NCBI GenBank assembly: GCA_014706295.1
Contig: JACSVZ010000001.1
Coordinates: 117,642,763-117,706,762, forward strand
Direction: 5' to 3'
DNA: 64,000 nucleotides
From: Lycocorax pyrrhopterus obiensis
Lineage: Eukaryota; Chordata; Aves; Passeriformes; Paradisaeidae
Of the stretch, positions 1-12,000 are shown in pieces. The position numbers and the translations under genes were made by a program. Numbering within the stretch: the first letter of the stretch is position 1; every line of letters begins with the position of its first letter. The notes below the pieces were generated by a model. The model was given only the letters and a program-made list of their open reading frames with translations, was not told the DNA's origin and ran no database searches.

Positions 1-689
1 TCTTGGGCCGTGGCCTGCGTGCCGAAAACCGGAGGCAAAAAAAACCTTCCATATTTGGTGAAAGTTGCTCCAGGACTCGGCAAAGGCTGGCAGCAAACGG
101 GGGGCCACAAGCCCCCAGCTCTGCCCTGGACCACTGGTTTTGCAAGGGCTCTGCAAACGTGCCAGGGGATGGATGGAAATCAGGGAGGGTTAAATTGGGG
201 TGAGCATCTCCAGTCGGGTGGCAAATGGGGCATGGAGTGAGGGGGATCCGTGGGATGCTGCCAGCAGTGCAGGGCGGATGTAGGAGATGCACCAGCACCA
301 TCCTGAGCCTCGAATTTTGGCAGAGGGGGGAACTCCTCACCCTCAGCAGTGCTGGTGGTGCAAACCCCCATTTTAAGTGAAAAGTGTGTGCATTTAGAGG
401 AGGAATTTTTGTTGCTCTGGGAAATGAGTCTCCTACCTTCTCCCCACTCCCCATCCCACTGGCACCGCTCCCGGCGCTGCTGCTCCCCTGGACAGCACGG
501 GGATGCCCAGCATCCTTCTGCCCTGCCCTGGAAAAATTGCCCCAACTCCTTTATTTTTTATTCCCCTTTTTTTCTCACACTTTAAAAGCAGAATTGCAGC
601 CAGGCCGTGTCCTCCCGGGATGAATCACCGCAGCCGAGAAGTCCAAGAAGGGAAAACAACTGAATTCCCGTGCACTGGGGCTGAAGCTG

Positions 690-742
690 CCCTCCTCCTC
701 CTCCTCCTCCACCTCCTCCTCCTCCTCCTCCTCCTCCTCCTC
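690..742. repeat. (CTC)n trinucleotide microsatellite
   Basis: Roughly 17 CTC/CCT units, interrupted once by CAC near 711. Read in frame it gives a poly-leucine or poly-arginine ORF, which is a composition artefact. Confidence 0.9.
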
Positions 743-1149
743 ATCCCCATCCTGGAGGCGGTGGTGCTGCCGGGTTTCTCCATGGGAGCATCCCTGACCA
801 AATCAATGCTCCTCTGTGAGCTGGGAGCCTGGGAAAAACCACGGCCGAGGGAAAAGCAAACAGCTCCAGCCCCGGGCCTGCGAATAAACACGGGAATATT
901 ATTAGTAACTGAAGCGGGGCTGAATCAGAGCTGCTGATTTATGCTCTTATTTCCTTTCAAGAAGTTACTCTTTGGAGAGCAGCTCGGACTCTCCTTACCC
1001 GTGGGAGAGCAGGGAGAGGCTGGGCAGGGAGGGAATGCAGCCCCGGATGTGATTCCCTACGGCGTCGGGCAGGCTCGGGCACGGCCCCTCTTCTGTGCCA
1101 CAGGTCCTCCTGTTCCCATGGGAGTGGCTTCCCCGGGACCTGATGGTCC

Positions 1150-1415
1150 CAGGGATGAGCAGACTGTTGTTCAGAGATGAGAGGCTGGTAGCAGGGAGGG
1201 AGAGATCGGAAGCCAGGGATGAGGCGACACCTGGAAAAGGAGAGGTGACTTGGGCTCAGGGATGGCAGTGGTTGGTACCCAGCGGTGGCAGTGACTGATG
1301 CCCAGGGATGGAGGTCACTGGCACCCAGGGATGGGCTGACGTGCCCCAAAAAGGTGGCTGGTACCATGGAATGGAGGTGGTTGGTAGCAGGGGTGGCAGT
1401 GGCTGCCGTCCCCCA
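1150..1415. repeat. Imperfect ~23-bp minisatellite, GGGATG-type
   Basis: Degenerate units with the core AGGGATGG, then a CAGTGGTTGG-like half and a terminal ACCC, repeat at about 23 bp. Clear units lie near 1258, 1281 and 1304; the flanks are weaker. Short ORFs on both strands here have no family resemblance. Confidence 0.65.
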
Positions 1416-3794
1416 TCCGTGTGGCACGTGTGGGACATAGGGCAGAGCACCACTGATCCCAAGGGAAAGGCTGCTCGGATCTGCAAGCCCTGCAAAACCC
1501 AATCAAACCTCCTGCTTTAATACATCCCAAGAGGACAGAATGTGATTGATTTTTTTCCCCAAGTGGTTTCCTGCCAGAGGCTGAGTGATTGAGGAAATAC
1601 GGGATTGGATGGAATAGCATCATCCTGTTTTGGGAGATGGTGCCAGCCAGGGGCTTTTCTGGCTGCACGAGGAAGTTTTACGTGCCAGGATGATGCTCTT
1701 TGTTGCACAGGTGTTTGCTCATTATATTGGGATGGATGGAAGCAGGTCCAGTTTATTTCCAAGTCTTTTCTTTCCAGGGTTTTAGTAGAAATAGAGCTGA
1801 GGATGTGTTAAAATTGTTAAACTTGGGAATTCACCATGCACTGTCCCCATGGACCAGTGGCTCCCACTATGTCCCAGCTCCCTCTAGTGGGACCTACCCT
1901 GGGAACAAGCGTACAGGGAAGGAAAAGGTGCAGAAATTCCGGATTCTTTCAAACTGGGAATGGTGGTTTCAAGGAGGTGCTGAAATTCGGGTAGCTCCTA
2001 GCACAACCCTACTGTGACACCCTAGAGAATCTCCCGTCAGGAGCTGGCGGCAGGAACGAGCTGTAATGAGAGAAAAACAACTTGTATTTATTTACTCTTA
2101 ACATTTTGGCATGTTTTGGAGGGGTGGGAATTATTTTGCTTGAGCAGGATTAGCTCCTCCTTCAGCAGCTGCAGGAAGGCCCCGAGCAGCAAATCCCACT
2201 CCCAAACTGGTCTAAAACACTCAATTTTTTTTCCCTAAATCTGGATATTTTTGCCCCAGAACAGGTTCTCGGGGACAAAATCCCTGCTGCAGCTCACTCA
2301 GGAGATGGCTGGGTCCTGGCACAACTCATTGCATCAATGAAAGGGACAAACACAGAGTGCTGTGGGTGTGGGAAGGGAATTTTGGGATGATCTCTGGGGA
2401 TACAGAGATCCTCCTTCCCATGGGATGTGATTTTAGCGTCCCAGCCGGGTGGTGACAGCACGAGCAACACCCTCCCACACCAACCAAATTCCCAGGATTT
2501 GGGGGGGTGGGGGGAGTCCTTAGAGTGGCTGAAAACATCATCATTCCATGCACTGATGTGTGCACGGCCTCAGCCCGGGCTCGAGGGCCAGAATTTGTGT
2601 GATGGCTGTGATTCCTCATGGAATGTACATTCCTGCTCTCCCTCTGGCCTTTGTTTGTTTAAAAAATGGATGGTTTAGGACTTTCCTGCATCGATGCCTC
2701 TTGGTTTGCGGGGGTGGAGGCAGGACACAATATGCCATGGCCTTTTCCAAATATTTTAGGATGTTTGAAAATCCCTGGGGATGCTCAAACTCCTCCTGCA
2801 TCGATATTCCTGTGCAGGGGAAAGCAAAATGGTGGGGTTGCACCCTGAGCCTAATTAAAAAATAAAATAAACCAAGATGGGACAGGTGCCATCCTTCTTC
2901 AGGGTTGTATTTCCAATGGCAGAGGGAAAGCTGGGGGAAAAGCCCTTTCCTTGGCCCCCCATCCCAGGTTTGGGGTGCTGCTGAATCACCCCCCAACCCC
3001 CAGTGCCGGATCCACTCCATCTTTAGGTTCTCAGGAGCATTTTGCCACGCTGGCACAAGCCTGTGGGATGGGGGATGAGTCCCTTGGCTCCATCCCAAGG
3101 AACTGGCATGCTTTTCCCAGGAGGGTTTAGGGTTTTGGGGGAGGAAACACCCAGGTCGAGAAAAAAAACAACAGGGGCTGGTCCGAAAGGAAATCTAAAG
3201 GTGTTTACAAAGAGCCGCGCTGCTAAAAATAACCGGCTCATATTTTAGACAGCCCTAAAAATAGGCAGCGCTGTTGGAGTGGCCAAACACTCCCAGGAAT
3301 TTCCTGTGGGCTGCGGGCCGCTTGCAGGGGGGTCCGGGCTCGGCTGGCCGGCAGCGCTCCGGAGTTTGCTTCGCTGGGTGATGGAGAGGTGACCCCCGCC
3401 GGGCCCCCGAAAGCACAGCGGCATTCGGCCTGGCTTCTTCTGCCCTGCGCCAGGCAGGACGGGCTTAACCCTTCTCCAGCCATCCTCCCTCCCGTGCCAC
3501 GTCCCGAGGGATTGGGTGCCTTTGAGGGGGAATTCCGAACCCATGGGAGGGAAGCTCAGCCTGTCCAGCAGACACCGGAGAATCTCCTTGCAGTGCTCCC
3601 GCGGGGAGATGCTGGGCTGGATGAAGGGATTGATCCAAGGGTGGCGTTCAGGGAGTGGGAAGGGCCCTCCGGGGATGGAGGGATCGCCCTGCTCGCCCCG
3701 GGGACAGGCGGTCCCGGGGGAGGGCTCGGGGGCGTTGCTGCGGGCGGAGCCGCCGGGTCCCCGCGGCAGCGCTGGGGCTGAACCGGGGCAGGGA

Positions 3795-4965
3795 CCGCAG
3801 CAGGAATGGGGCTGGGATTGCAAACCAGAGGGGTTGGGGATTGCAAACCAGAGGGATTGGGGATTGCAAACCAGAGGGATTGGGGATTGCAATGCGGTTG
3901 GACCCAGGTTTGCAGTCCTGATGGATCCGGGATTGCCGCAGGAACTGGGTTGAGATTGCAACCCAGATTGATCTGGGGTTACAGCCTGAACGGGTCCAAA
4001 ACTGTGACCCAGGTGGGTGCAGGATTCCAACAGGAATGGTTCTGGGATTGCAGCCCAAATGGATCTGGCATTGCAATGCAGATGGACTCAGGTTTGCTTC
4101 CCTGTTGAGTCTGAGATTGCAACAGGAATGGGGTTGGGATTGTAAAAGGAATGGGATCGGGATTGCAGCACAGATGGATTGGGGATTGCAATGCGGCTGC
4201 ACCCAGGTTTGAATCCCTGCTGGGTCTGTGACTGTAACCCAGATGGATCTGGAATTGCAAAGGAATGGGTTTGGGATTACAGCCAGACGGGTCTGGGATT
4301 GGAACCCAAATGGGCCCAGGATTCCAACACAGATGGGCCCAGGATTGCAAACCAAGTGGGTCTGGGATCGCAACCCCGAGTATTGCAGCCCAGTTGGGCT
4401 TGGATTTGCAATCCAGGTGGATGTGGGATTGCAAACCAGGTGGGTTTGGGATTACAACTCAAAAGCACCCAGGATTGCAAACAGAAGGGTCTAGAATTGG
4501 AATGCAGACGGACCTAGGTTTGCAACCCGTTTTGTTCTGGGATGGGAACCCAAATAGGTCTGGGATTGCAACAGAAATTAGTCTGGAACTGGAACCCAAA
4601 TAAAACAGGGATTGCAAGAGAAGAAGGTTTGCAATAGGATTCTAGGGTTGTATCCCTGATGGATCCTGGATTGCAATGCAGATATGCCCAGGATTGCACC
4701 TGAGATGGGTTTGGAATTGCAGCCCAAATGTGTCTGGGATTACCACCAAAATGGATCTGGGATTGGAACTCAGAGCAGCCTGGGATTTCAATCCTGATGG
4801 CTCTGGGATTGCAACGCAGATGGATCCAAGCTTGCAAAATGGTTCTAGGATGGCAGCCTAAAGGAATCTGAGATTACATCAGAAGTGGGTCTGGGACTGG
4901 ATCCCAGAAGAGCTCAGAACTGCAACCCAAACAGATCTGGGATTGCAAACCAACCCAGCATTCCA
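3795..4965. repeat. 23-bp minisatellite array, about 50 copies
   Basis: Units start with the core GGGATTGCAA, continue with a variable CCCAG/ACCAG/CAGGA part and end GATGGATCT or GGGTCT. Consecutive unit lengths counted by eye are mostly 23, with occasional 22 and 24. The left end is the cleanest (three near-identical units from about 3811) and copies diverge to the right. Because 23 is not a multiple of 3, each frame cycles through all three phases, giving a 69-nt, 23-residue coding period. The many stop-poor ORFs on both strands are by-products of this. No start context, splice pattern or known family suggests translation. Confidence 0.9.
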
Positions 4966-5720
4966 ACAGCCGGGGTGACCAGGGCACTGCAGTTGCAGGA
5001 GCAGGAGCTGCTGCCTTGCAAACAGCCTCGTTACCTGGTGGCAATTAGCTGTCCCTCTTCCCTGATCCCTGCGTGCACTGACAGCTGCTGCAGCTCTCAT
5101 TACACGCCCCGAGTGGTCCGTTCTCTGCCACGCACCCTTCCCGGGGTGGGATGCTCATCATCCTCATTTCCAAGAGGAAATTTACTGGCTGCAACGGGAG
5201 GATGCAGCCCTGCTGCACGCCGTTGCTGTGGAAACGGGGTGAGCGGCTAATTAGATTTAATTAACGAAGCAGGAGGGGAGCGTTGCAAACAGATCTGGGC
5301 AGGATGCATCACCCGGCCAGCAGGGATGTGGGTGCTGAGGTGATGATGCCGTGGGGAAAAGGGGGTGTGCCTCAGTTTCCCTGTCTGCAAGGTCGGGGAG
5401 GGGGATATTGGCAGGGATGGAGTCCCTAAGGATGCTGAGCACCCCAACACCATCCGTGCATCCCTCCCTCCCCAAAAATCACACGCCCCAAGGAAGCATC
5501 AGCTCCCCGCACCCCACCCCCAGCATCCTCCCTGGGCAAAGCCCTTCCAGCAGCAGCATCCCCCGGCGGGATCCGGCCCTGCCCGCATCCGCGCGTGTCT
5601 GTGTGGGCACGGCTCTGCCTCCCGCGCTCCCACCGCTGCCTCCCGCCCGTGCCTGGGCAGCTCCGGGGCCGGGGACCCTCGCGTCGCCACGGACGCAGGC
5701 GCAGCCTCGCACCCCGCAGC
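4966..5720. other. Non-coding GC-rich sequence upstream of ARHGEF17 short promoter
   Basis: No exon recognised. The right-hand part (about 5570-5720) becomes CpG-dense and leads into the TATA-containing promoter. ORFs here are composition-driven proline/arginine frames. Confidence 0.5.
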
Positions 5721-5937
5721 CGCTCTGCGGGAGGGCTTTTTATACATCCCCGTAGTTCCACATCCACACCGAACCCCGGCGATATAAATAGCGCCTCGCT
5801 TTTATTCCCCTCCCCGCCGCATCCCGGCGCAGCGTTCCGGCTCGGGCGGACACCTGGGGTTAGGGATAGAGAGATAGAGAGGGGATTTCGGTGCGATTCC
5901 TTGGGCCGCGTGGGACGGACCGACCCCCGGGACCCGC
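5720..5937 (+). promoter_or_regulatory. ARHGEF17: TATA-type promoter and 5' UTR of a short ARHGEF17 transcript
   Basis: A canonical TATAAATA lies at 5783-5790 inside CpG-rich DNA, and a weaker TTTTATAC lies about 35 bp upstream. A start site would be expected near 5813-5820, giving a 5' UTR of about 120 nt before ATG 5938. An in-frame TAG at 5875-5877 closes the frame upstream, as expected if 5938 is the true start. Promoter activity is inferred from motif and position only. The alternative is that the downstream exon is internal, using the AG at 5945-5946, though that acceptor has a poor pyrimidine tract. Confidence 0.55.
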
Positions 5938-6096
5938 ATGCTGCAGATGGTGAGGACTCTGGCGCAGTTCACCATCGCGCTGGAGGACATGCGAGACATC
6001 GGGGACGGCATCGACGCGGCCTTCGCCACCTCCGGGCTCAGCGGGGCGGCCGAGGAGCTGCCGGAGAAGGGCTGCGGCAGCCGCGGTGGCACCGAG
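5938..6096 (+). CDS. ARHGEF17: ARHGEF17 first exon in window (53 codons)
   Basis: ATG 5938 starts MLQMVRTLAQFTIALEDM and runs 53 codons to GAG, followed by GTGATG as donor in phase 0. The next exon (GAC ATG AGG at 8322) also begins in phase 0, so the join is open. The peptide looks amphipathic and helix-like and would sit just N-terminal of the DH domain. Either ATG 5938 initiates a short isoform from the TATA box upstream, or the exon is internal and begins at 5947. Similarity to a mammalian counterpart could not be checked. Confidence 0.65.
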
Positions 6097-9000
6097 GTGA
6101 TGGCAGAGGGGGTCCCGGGGATGGAGCGGGGGGGGCCAGTGGGATGCGGGGGTGAGGTGGGGGTGCATGGATGCGTCATGTTTGGACACGTGTGCAGAAC
6201 CCGGCACCTGTGGGGTCTGGACCGCGATTGCCGTGGCAACGGTGCCTCCATCCTCATCCTCAGCTCGACACCCCCGGGATTCTCTGGATTGCGGGGAGGG
6301 GGGGTGCTCCCGCCCGGAGAAGGTGATGGGGGCGCTGGAGCCATCGCTGCCACCGCCCCCCCAGTTCTGATTTACACCGCGGAGGCGTCGGCTGGTGGGA
6401 AATACCCCGATTCCCATGGCGGCAGGGGCTGATCCCGAGGGTGATGAGCATCTCGGGGGAGGCAGGATGAGGCCGGGGTGAGGCGGGGGCGTCCCCGGGG
6501 AGAGCAGATGGAGACTGAAGCATCTTCAGCCCCCCAGCGGAGAGGCTTTGCCGGGATAGGGAATGCAGTGGGGCACATCCTGCCTTTGCCCACGGATCGC
6601 TTTGCCCTGCTGGGATGGTGCCTTACCCCCAGCTCCTGCTCATCCCAGTGGGAATTATCCCTTGCCGGGATAATACTGGTGCTGTAACGATGGAAAAAAT
6701 CCCCTTGCCAACAGTTGGGCCTCATCCTGCGTCTCTCCACTGCTGCAAACCCCCAGCTGCTGGTGCAGCGTGTGGTGCTGAGCCTGTTCAGCTCCTGGGT
6801 CTGACCCTTTGCTTCAGTCCTGAGCTGGGACGGCTCCAGGAAAAAACAGGAGCAGCAGGGAACTACAGGCTGGGCGAGGGCTGGGGAAACTGAGGCAGGG
6901 TGAGGGGTCAGGTACCCCTAAGCTCCATCCTCCGGCGAGTGCCCTTCATCCCATAATTGCAACAAATTGATCCGGCAGTGAGAGTGTTTCTAAACCTTCT
7001 AACCAAGTGGGGAGGTCTCAGCTGGTGTCCCCGAGGACTCCAGTATCACCATGGTTTCCTGATTCTCTGGAGAGACTTGGACCCGTCACCAATATTTGGC
7101 TCTAGACAACAATTGCCTCCGTGCTTGGCTCCCTCATCAGCCTGCTGGGGAGCAGGGAAACTGAGGCACAGCTCTGTCCTCGAGCACTGAGCAGGATGTG
7201 GCCAGGATTGCTCCCCATTGCTCCCTAGGGACCACCAGGGACATGGTGGCCTCTCTCCATGGTGAGGATGGCTATGCTCAAACTTCTTCCTGTGGCTGCA
7301 GAGCAGCTTCACAGCTCACGTGTGCCCACTGGGAAGGACACAGCCCCATGTGTCCAGGGGACAGGGGCTCATCCCACAAGGTTGAGGACATTTGGGGTGT
7401 CTCACATCCAGGGTCTTGGAGATTCTGCACATGCAAAACTTCTGGGGTATCTGTGCCCCCCGGGCACTTGGAGCGTCTCTGCACCAAAAGCTTTTGGGAT
7501 ATCTCTGCACCCGGCGTCTCTCGGAGCACCTTCACATGCAAAACCTGTGGGGTGTCTCTGCACGTGGAATCTCTGGACTGTATCCAAACACAAAACTTTT
7601 GGGGTATCACTGCACCTCTGGAGCATTTCTGCATCCAAAAGTTTTAGGTCCCAGGGCCCTTGGGGCATCTCTCACTGATATCTCTTGGGGTGTCTCACAC
7701 CCAGAGCCCTTGAGGCATCTCGCACTCAGAGCCTTTGGGACATCTCACACCCAAAACTTTTGGGGTGTCTCACGCCCTGGGCTCTGGAGCACTGGGCTCC
7801 CAGGCTGAGCTGCAGGGGGTGCACTCAAGGGGGGTCCCTGAGCCCCAGGGCCAAGAAGACCCCGACCCATCCTCTTCCCAAGGCCGGCGGGCCATCCCAC
7901 ACCGCCACCTCCCCGTGCCCCCCACCACCCCATTAATCTGCCTCCCGTGGGGCCACAGCCCAGCTCCAGGGTGCCCGGGGTGCTGGGCGGGAGGCGAATT
8001 CCTACGGGTCCGCTCGGAGCGGAGCCGCTGGAGAGCCAGAGGGCTCCGGGACCGACCCATGTAGGGCTGTGAGCTCCAGGGCGGGCTCCTGACGCGGCCG
8101 CGGAGGAAACCAGGCGTCTGTGCGCTCGGTGTCATGTACTTCCTAATCCTCCCGGATTCCTCCATCGGGGTGGAGAGGGAGCGCAGGGGAGCTGGACGCC
8201 AGCCGGGCTCCTCCGGTGTTCAGCCTCCCCAGCCAGCCCCGGTGCCGGCCCCGCGCCCCGGCACGCAGCTCCCCCGCCCCGGGTCACCCCAAAACACTGG
8301 TGTGTCTTTCCCCCCGGGCAGGACATGAGGAAACACGTCATCATGACGCTGCTGGACACCGAGCAGTCCTACGTGGAGTCCCTGCGCACCTTGATGCAGG
8401 TAAGGTGGCACGGCCGGGGTGTGACACCCCAAACCACAGCGCGGGGTCACCGTGGCCACCCCAAGTGGGAGCCCTGGCTGCGGGTGCTGTACCAGGACCT
8501 GTGTGGCACAGGGGTGGATTGGGGTGGCAGGGGGGATGTTGGGGACAGCGGGAGCAGGAGTGGGAGCACTGTGACAGCAGCGCCAAGGACGGGGTGTGGG
8601 AGTTACCTCCATCCCCAAAGCGAGCCTGTGACATGCCCAGTGTGTTGTCACCTGACAGGTATCGTGTCCCCAAGTCTCCTCCCGTGCCTGCCTCCCAAAA
8701 GCTCTTCCTCATGTGGCACCCCATCTCCTGATGGCCCTGCCGTGCTGGGGGACCTCTGAGATCCCCTGTTCCCATGTGCTCCTGCTCGGATCAGCGCCTG
8801 CAGACGTGGGCCAAAGGTTTTTCTCAGGCTTTTTTTTGCTGAGCTGGTTCCAACTCCCCTGGAGCAGCCTGGCCGGAGGGTCCACCTCACATTTCAGATG
8901 TTAATGAAGGTGTTTCAGCAGGTTAATGGTGGTCAACGCCCTGGAGATGTCACCTGGCGGAGGTGTGGGTTGTCCAACCGCATCCCTGCCGGCAGAAACA

Positions 9001-12000
9001 CCAAAAACTCCGAGCTCTGCAAAAGCAGCACCTGTGGGACATCTTGTGCCACAAGGGCATGGGGCACACCATCCCAACGCTCACGGGCTCTTCCCATAAA
9101 TCCCCCACAAGGATGCCCCCATGGTGGACACAGATGTGCTGCAGGAGGGAGGCACCCTCTGAGGCTGCTGCCAGTGCAGACCTTGGCTTAGAGGGGCAAG
9201 AGGATCCCAGCTCTGGGGCTGATTTTGGGGGGAGCTGTACAGGGTTTGGGGTTGGGGGCTGTCCCTGCTGGTCTTGGCATGAACAGAGTCTGTCCCGTGG
9301 TCTGTGCATCCTCTGAGGTGGCACGTGAGGCTGGTTGGAGAGGACAGCTCTGCTGGGACTGTCCAGTTTCCCTCTGGAGGGACTGGTTGGACACGGGTGG
9401 GAACCACAGGGTGTTAATGCCTGAGCTCTTGTGCATGGGACCTGTCCTGACACAGTGCAGCTGGGGGGACCTGGCTTTCTGGCAGGGATCACAGGGCTCC
9501 AGGTGTCCCCAGCTCCCTGTCTCAGCTGGAACGAGGTGCTCAGATTCTTGACACGGCTTGGTGGCACGTGGCATGGTGGCTACCAGGGACAAGGACCGCC
9601 TGGGAGCATCATCTTCCAGCCGAGCCAGATGGTGCATGGACAAGCCCTGCCTGCTGTCCCTGTGTGCTGCAGCAAGGGCTGTCTCCATGCTCTTCATCCC
9701 CATGTGGAAGCACGGGATGCATGGCACAGTCCATCCCAGCTCCTGCTGGAGGGGCTGGACACATTAGGGCAGGTGAAGGGGATTAGGAGCCTCAGGACAG
9801 ATTTGGTCCTTCTAACGTGGGTCTCCACGAGATATCTGGCATCAGCTTGAGGAACCTGATTCCTGGGGAATGACTCCTCCTTCACCAGCTTGATTGGAGA
9901 TGTCCAAAGCCACCTGAGATGGGTCCTGTGCTCAATGCTCAGCTGCGTGGTCCTCCCAACATCCTGAAAGCCACCAGCACCCTGTGCTGGCCAGACTGAG
10001 GGGATGGCAAGGCTTGAGAAGACCTTCCACATCCTGCTGCATCCCCTGCAAATCCACCTCTCCTGTTCCAGGGGCACTGCTCCACTCTGTGGCTCTGGAG
10101 GGAGGGCAGGGCTTTCATAGCAGAGCCACCCACCCCGCCTTGCTGAGGACTTGCTGGCCCTGCCTATTGCTCATTGGCCATTGTGTGGTGGTCCAGGGCA
10201 TGATCCAGTGGGTGCATCCTGCTGGTCCAGCCCCTCCTCGTTCCGAACACCCTAAACCCCACCAGGAACACGCTGGCATTTGGATCCCAGGGTTGTGTTG
10301 TCATGATTTCCAAGCTAGGTCAGGCAGATGGAGGTGACAAAGGCTCGTGACAGCAAAGGTGGCTCTTAAGGCTGTGGGACAGAGGGTCCTGTGCTATGCA
10401 GGTTCCTTGTGCAGACCTGTCCCCCTCCCCACGCAGCCATGGGTGGGATGGGACCCAGGGAGGCTGGGTTGCAAAACCAGTGTGGTCCTGCTGGTGTATT
10501 CCCTGGAGGAACCCCCTGCTGCAGGATGCCATCCATCCTCATATTTACATGGGCTGGGAGGTCCGTGCTGGGTGGGGTGGGAGAGGAGACCTCCGTGGAC
10601 CCCGGTGCCTCTGCTTGCCCGCAGGGTTACATGAAGCCGCTGAAGCAGCCGGAGAACTCGCTGCTGTGCGACCCTTCACTGGTGGACGAGATCTTCGACC
10701 AGATCCCCGAGCTGCTGGAGCACCACGAGCAGTTCCTGGAGCAGATCCACGACTGTGTGCAGAACTGGCACGAGAAGCAGAAAGTGGGCGACCTCCTGGT
10801 GCAGTCGGTAGGTCCTGGCGGGGTGGTTCCCCCCGGGAATGCGGGTGTGCCCGCTCCTGGGCACGGCCCCAGAGCAGAGGTTTCGGAGCGGGAGGCAGGG
10901 GAGTGATGAAAGGATGGGCCAAGCAGGCCTGGGATGGAGAACAGGAGACGATCTCCAGGCCTGCTGTCTGCTTAGCATAAGGGTGGGAGCTGCTGCTCCC
11001 GGCTGGCTCTGCAGCTCCGCGTTTCTGCCTCGGGAGCACTAACGTCAGGGCTGAAAAATCGAGGTGGGCGGACAGCGGGTGAGCCCTCCCTGTGCCAGCC
11101 CAGAGCCAGAGTTAACCCTTGGGGCAGCTTCTTCCAGGCTCTCCCAGTATGGCCATGCTGGATCTAGCCCTGTTTTTCCCTCCCAGTTCTCCAAGGATGT
11201 GCTGGTGAACATCTACTCTGCCTATATCGATAACTTCCTCAACGCCAAGGATGCAGTCAGGATCGCCAAGGAAGCCCGGCCGGCTTTCATGAAGTTCCTG
11301 GAGGTGGGTCCTGGTTCCTCTCTCCACAGATCCTGGCCAAGACCTAGAGCTAGGCAGGATGGGAGTTAATGGGAGTAAATTTATTGCCAGACTGGGAAAT
11401 TTCCTCCCGCCTTCTTGGTTTTGTTGCAAAGAGGGTCACTTGGGAATCACTCCAGATGGTGTGGAAGGAAGTGACCCCAAGCCAAAATGAGTGATCCTGG
11501 GTTGGTGGGAGGCTGGGTCCCTGCTATGTCCCTGCTGTGTCCCACCTAAGGGGCCCATCCCTGTCCCCCTCTGGTGTTTTGCAGCAAAGCATGCGGGAGA
11601 ACAAGGAGAAGCAGGCCCTGTCTGACCTGATGATCAAGCCGGTGCAGAGGATCCCGCGATACGAGCTGCTGGTGAAGGTGGGTGACACGGGGCTGGCAGT
11701 GTCACACCGGGACCGGGGGACGCCACGGCTCCCCCTCGCCTCCACGCAGCTTTCAGGGCTCTCAGGTCTCTCCTGACCCCTTTTCCCACCCCTTGTCACA
11801 AAGTTGGTGTCCCCAGGTGTGCACATGGCTCTGCCCTCCTGGAGCTGGTCACTCTGAGGACGGTCACCCCGCTGCCCCCCCGCTGCAGTCCCCTTACCCT
11901 CAGCCTTTCTGCTGGGCATTGCGGTGTCATTTTGGGACCAGTCCCATGGCCACCCCTTCCCTGGGGCTGGTCTCCATCCCCAGCAACCAGAGCAGCGTGG

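Larger units (their letters stand above)
1..3794. other. GC-rich non-coding flank (5' flank or intron 1 of ARHGEF17)
   Basis: I see no credible exon here: no open frame combines splice sites with recognisable protein similarity, and the long N-terminal exon expected for full-length ARHGEF17 is absent. The stretch holds a CTC-trinucleotide run near 690-742, an imperfect minisatellite near 1150-1415, and otherwise unique GC-rich DNA. In mammals the large first exon of ARHGEF17 is separated from the DH exons by a long intron, so this may be intron 1; that is inference. Confidence 0.55.

Noticed and set aside
503..937. ORF with a poly-leucine run resembling a signal peptide or membrane segment
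   Set aside because: The leucines come from the CTC microsatellite; codon content outside it shows no protein character.
957..1502. 181-aa minus-strand ORF upstream of ARHGEF17
   Set aside because: Overlaps the imperfect minisatellite and has no recognisable domain; the competing frames are equally open.
3648..4434. Long minus-strand ORFs (up to 241 aa) rich in CNP/LQS repeats
   Set aside because: They are the minus-strand reading of the 23-bp minisatellite; all frames look alike and no family or splice signal supports them.
8880..10340. Possible unlisted exons or LTR element in the large ARHGEF17 intron
   Set aside because: No domain, terminal repeats, target-site duplication or splice-consistent frame could be seen.
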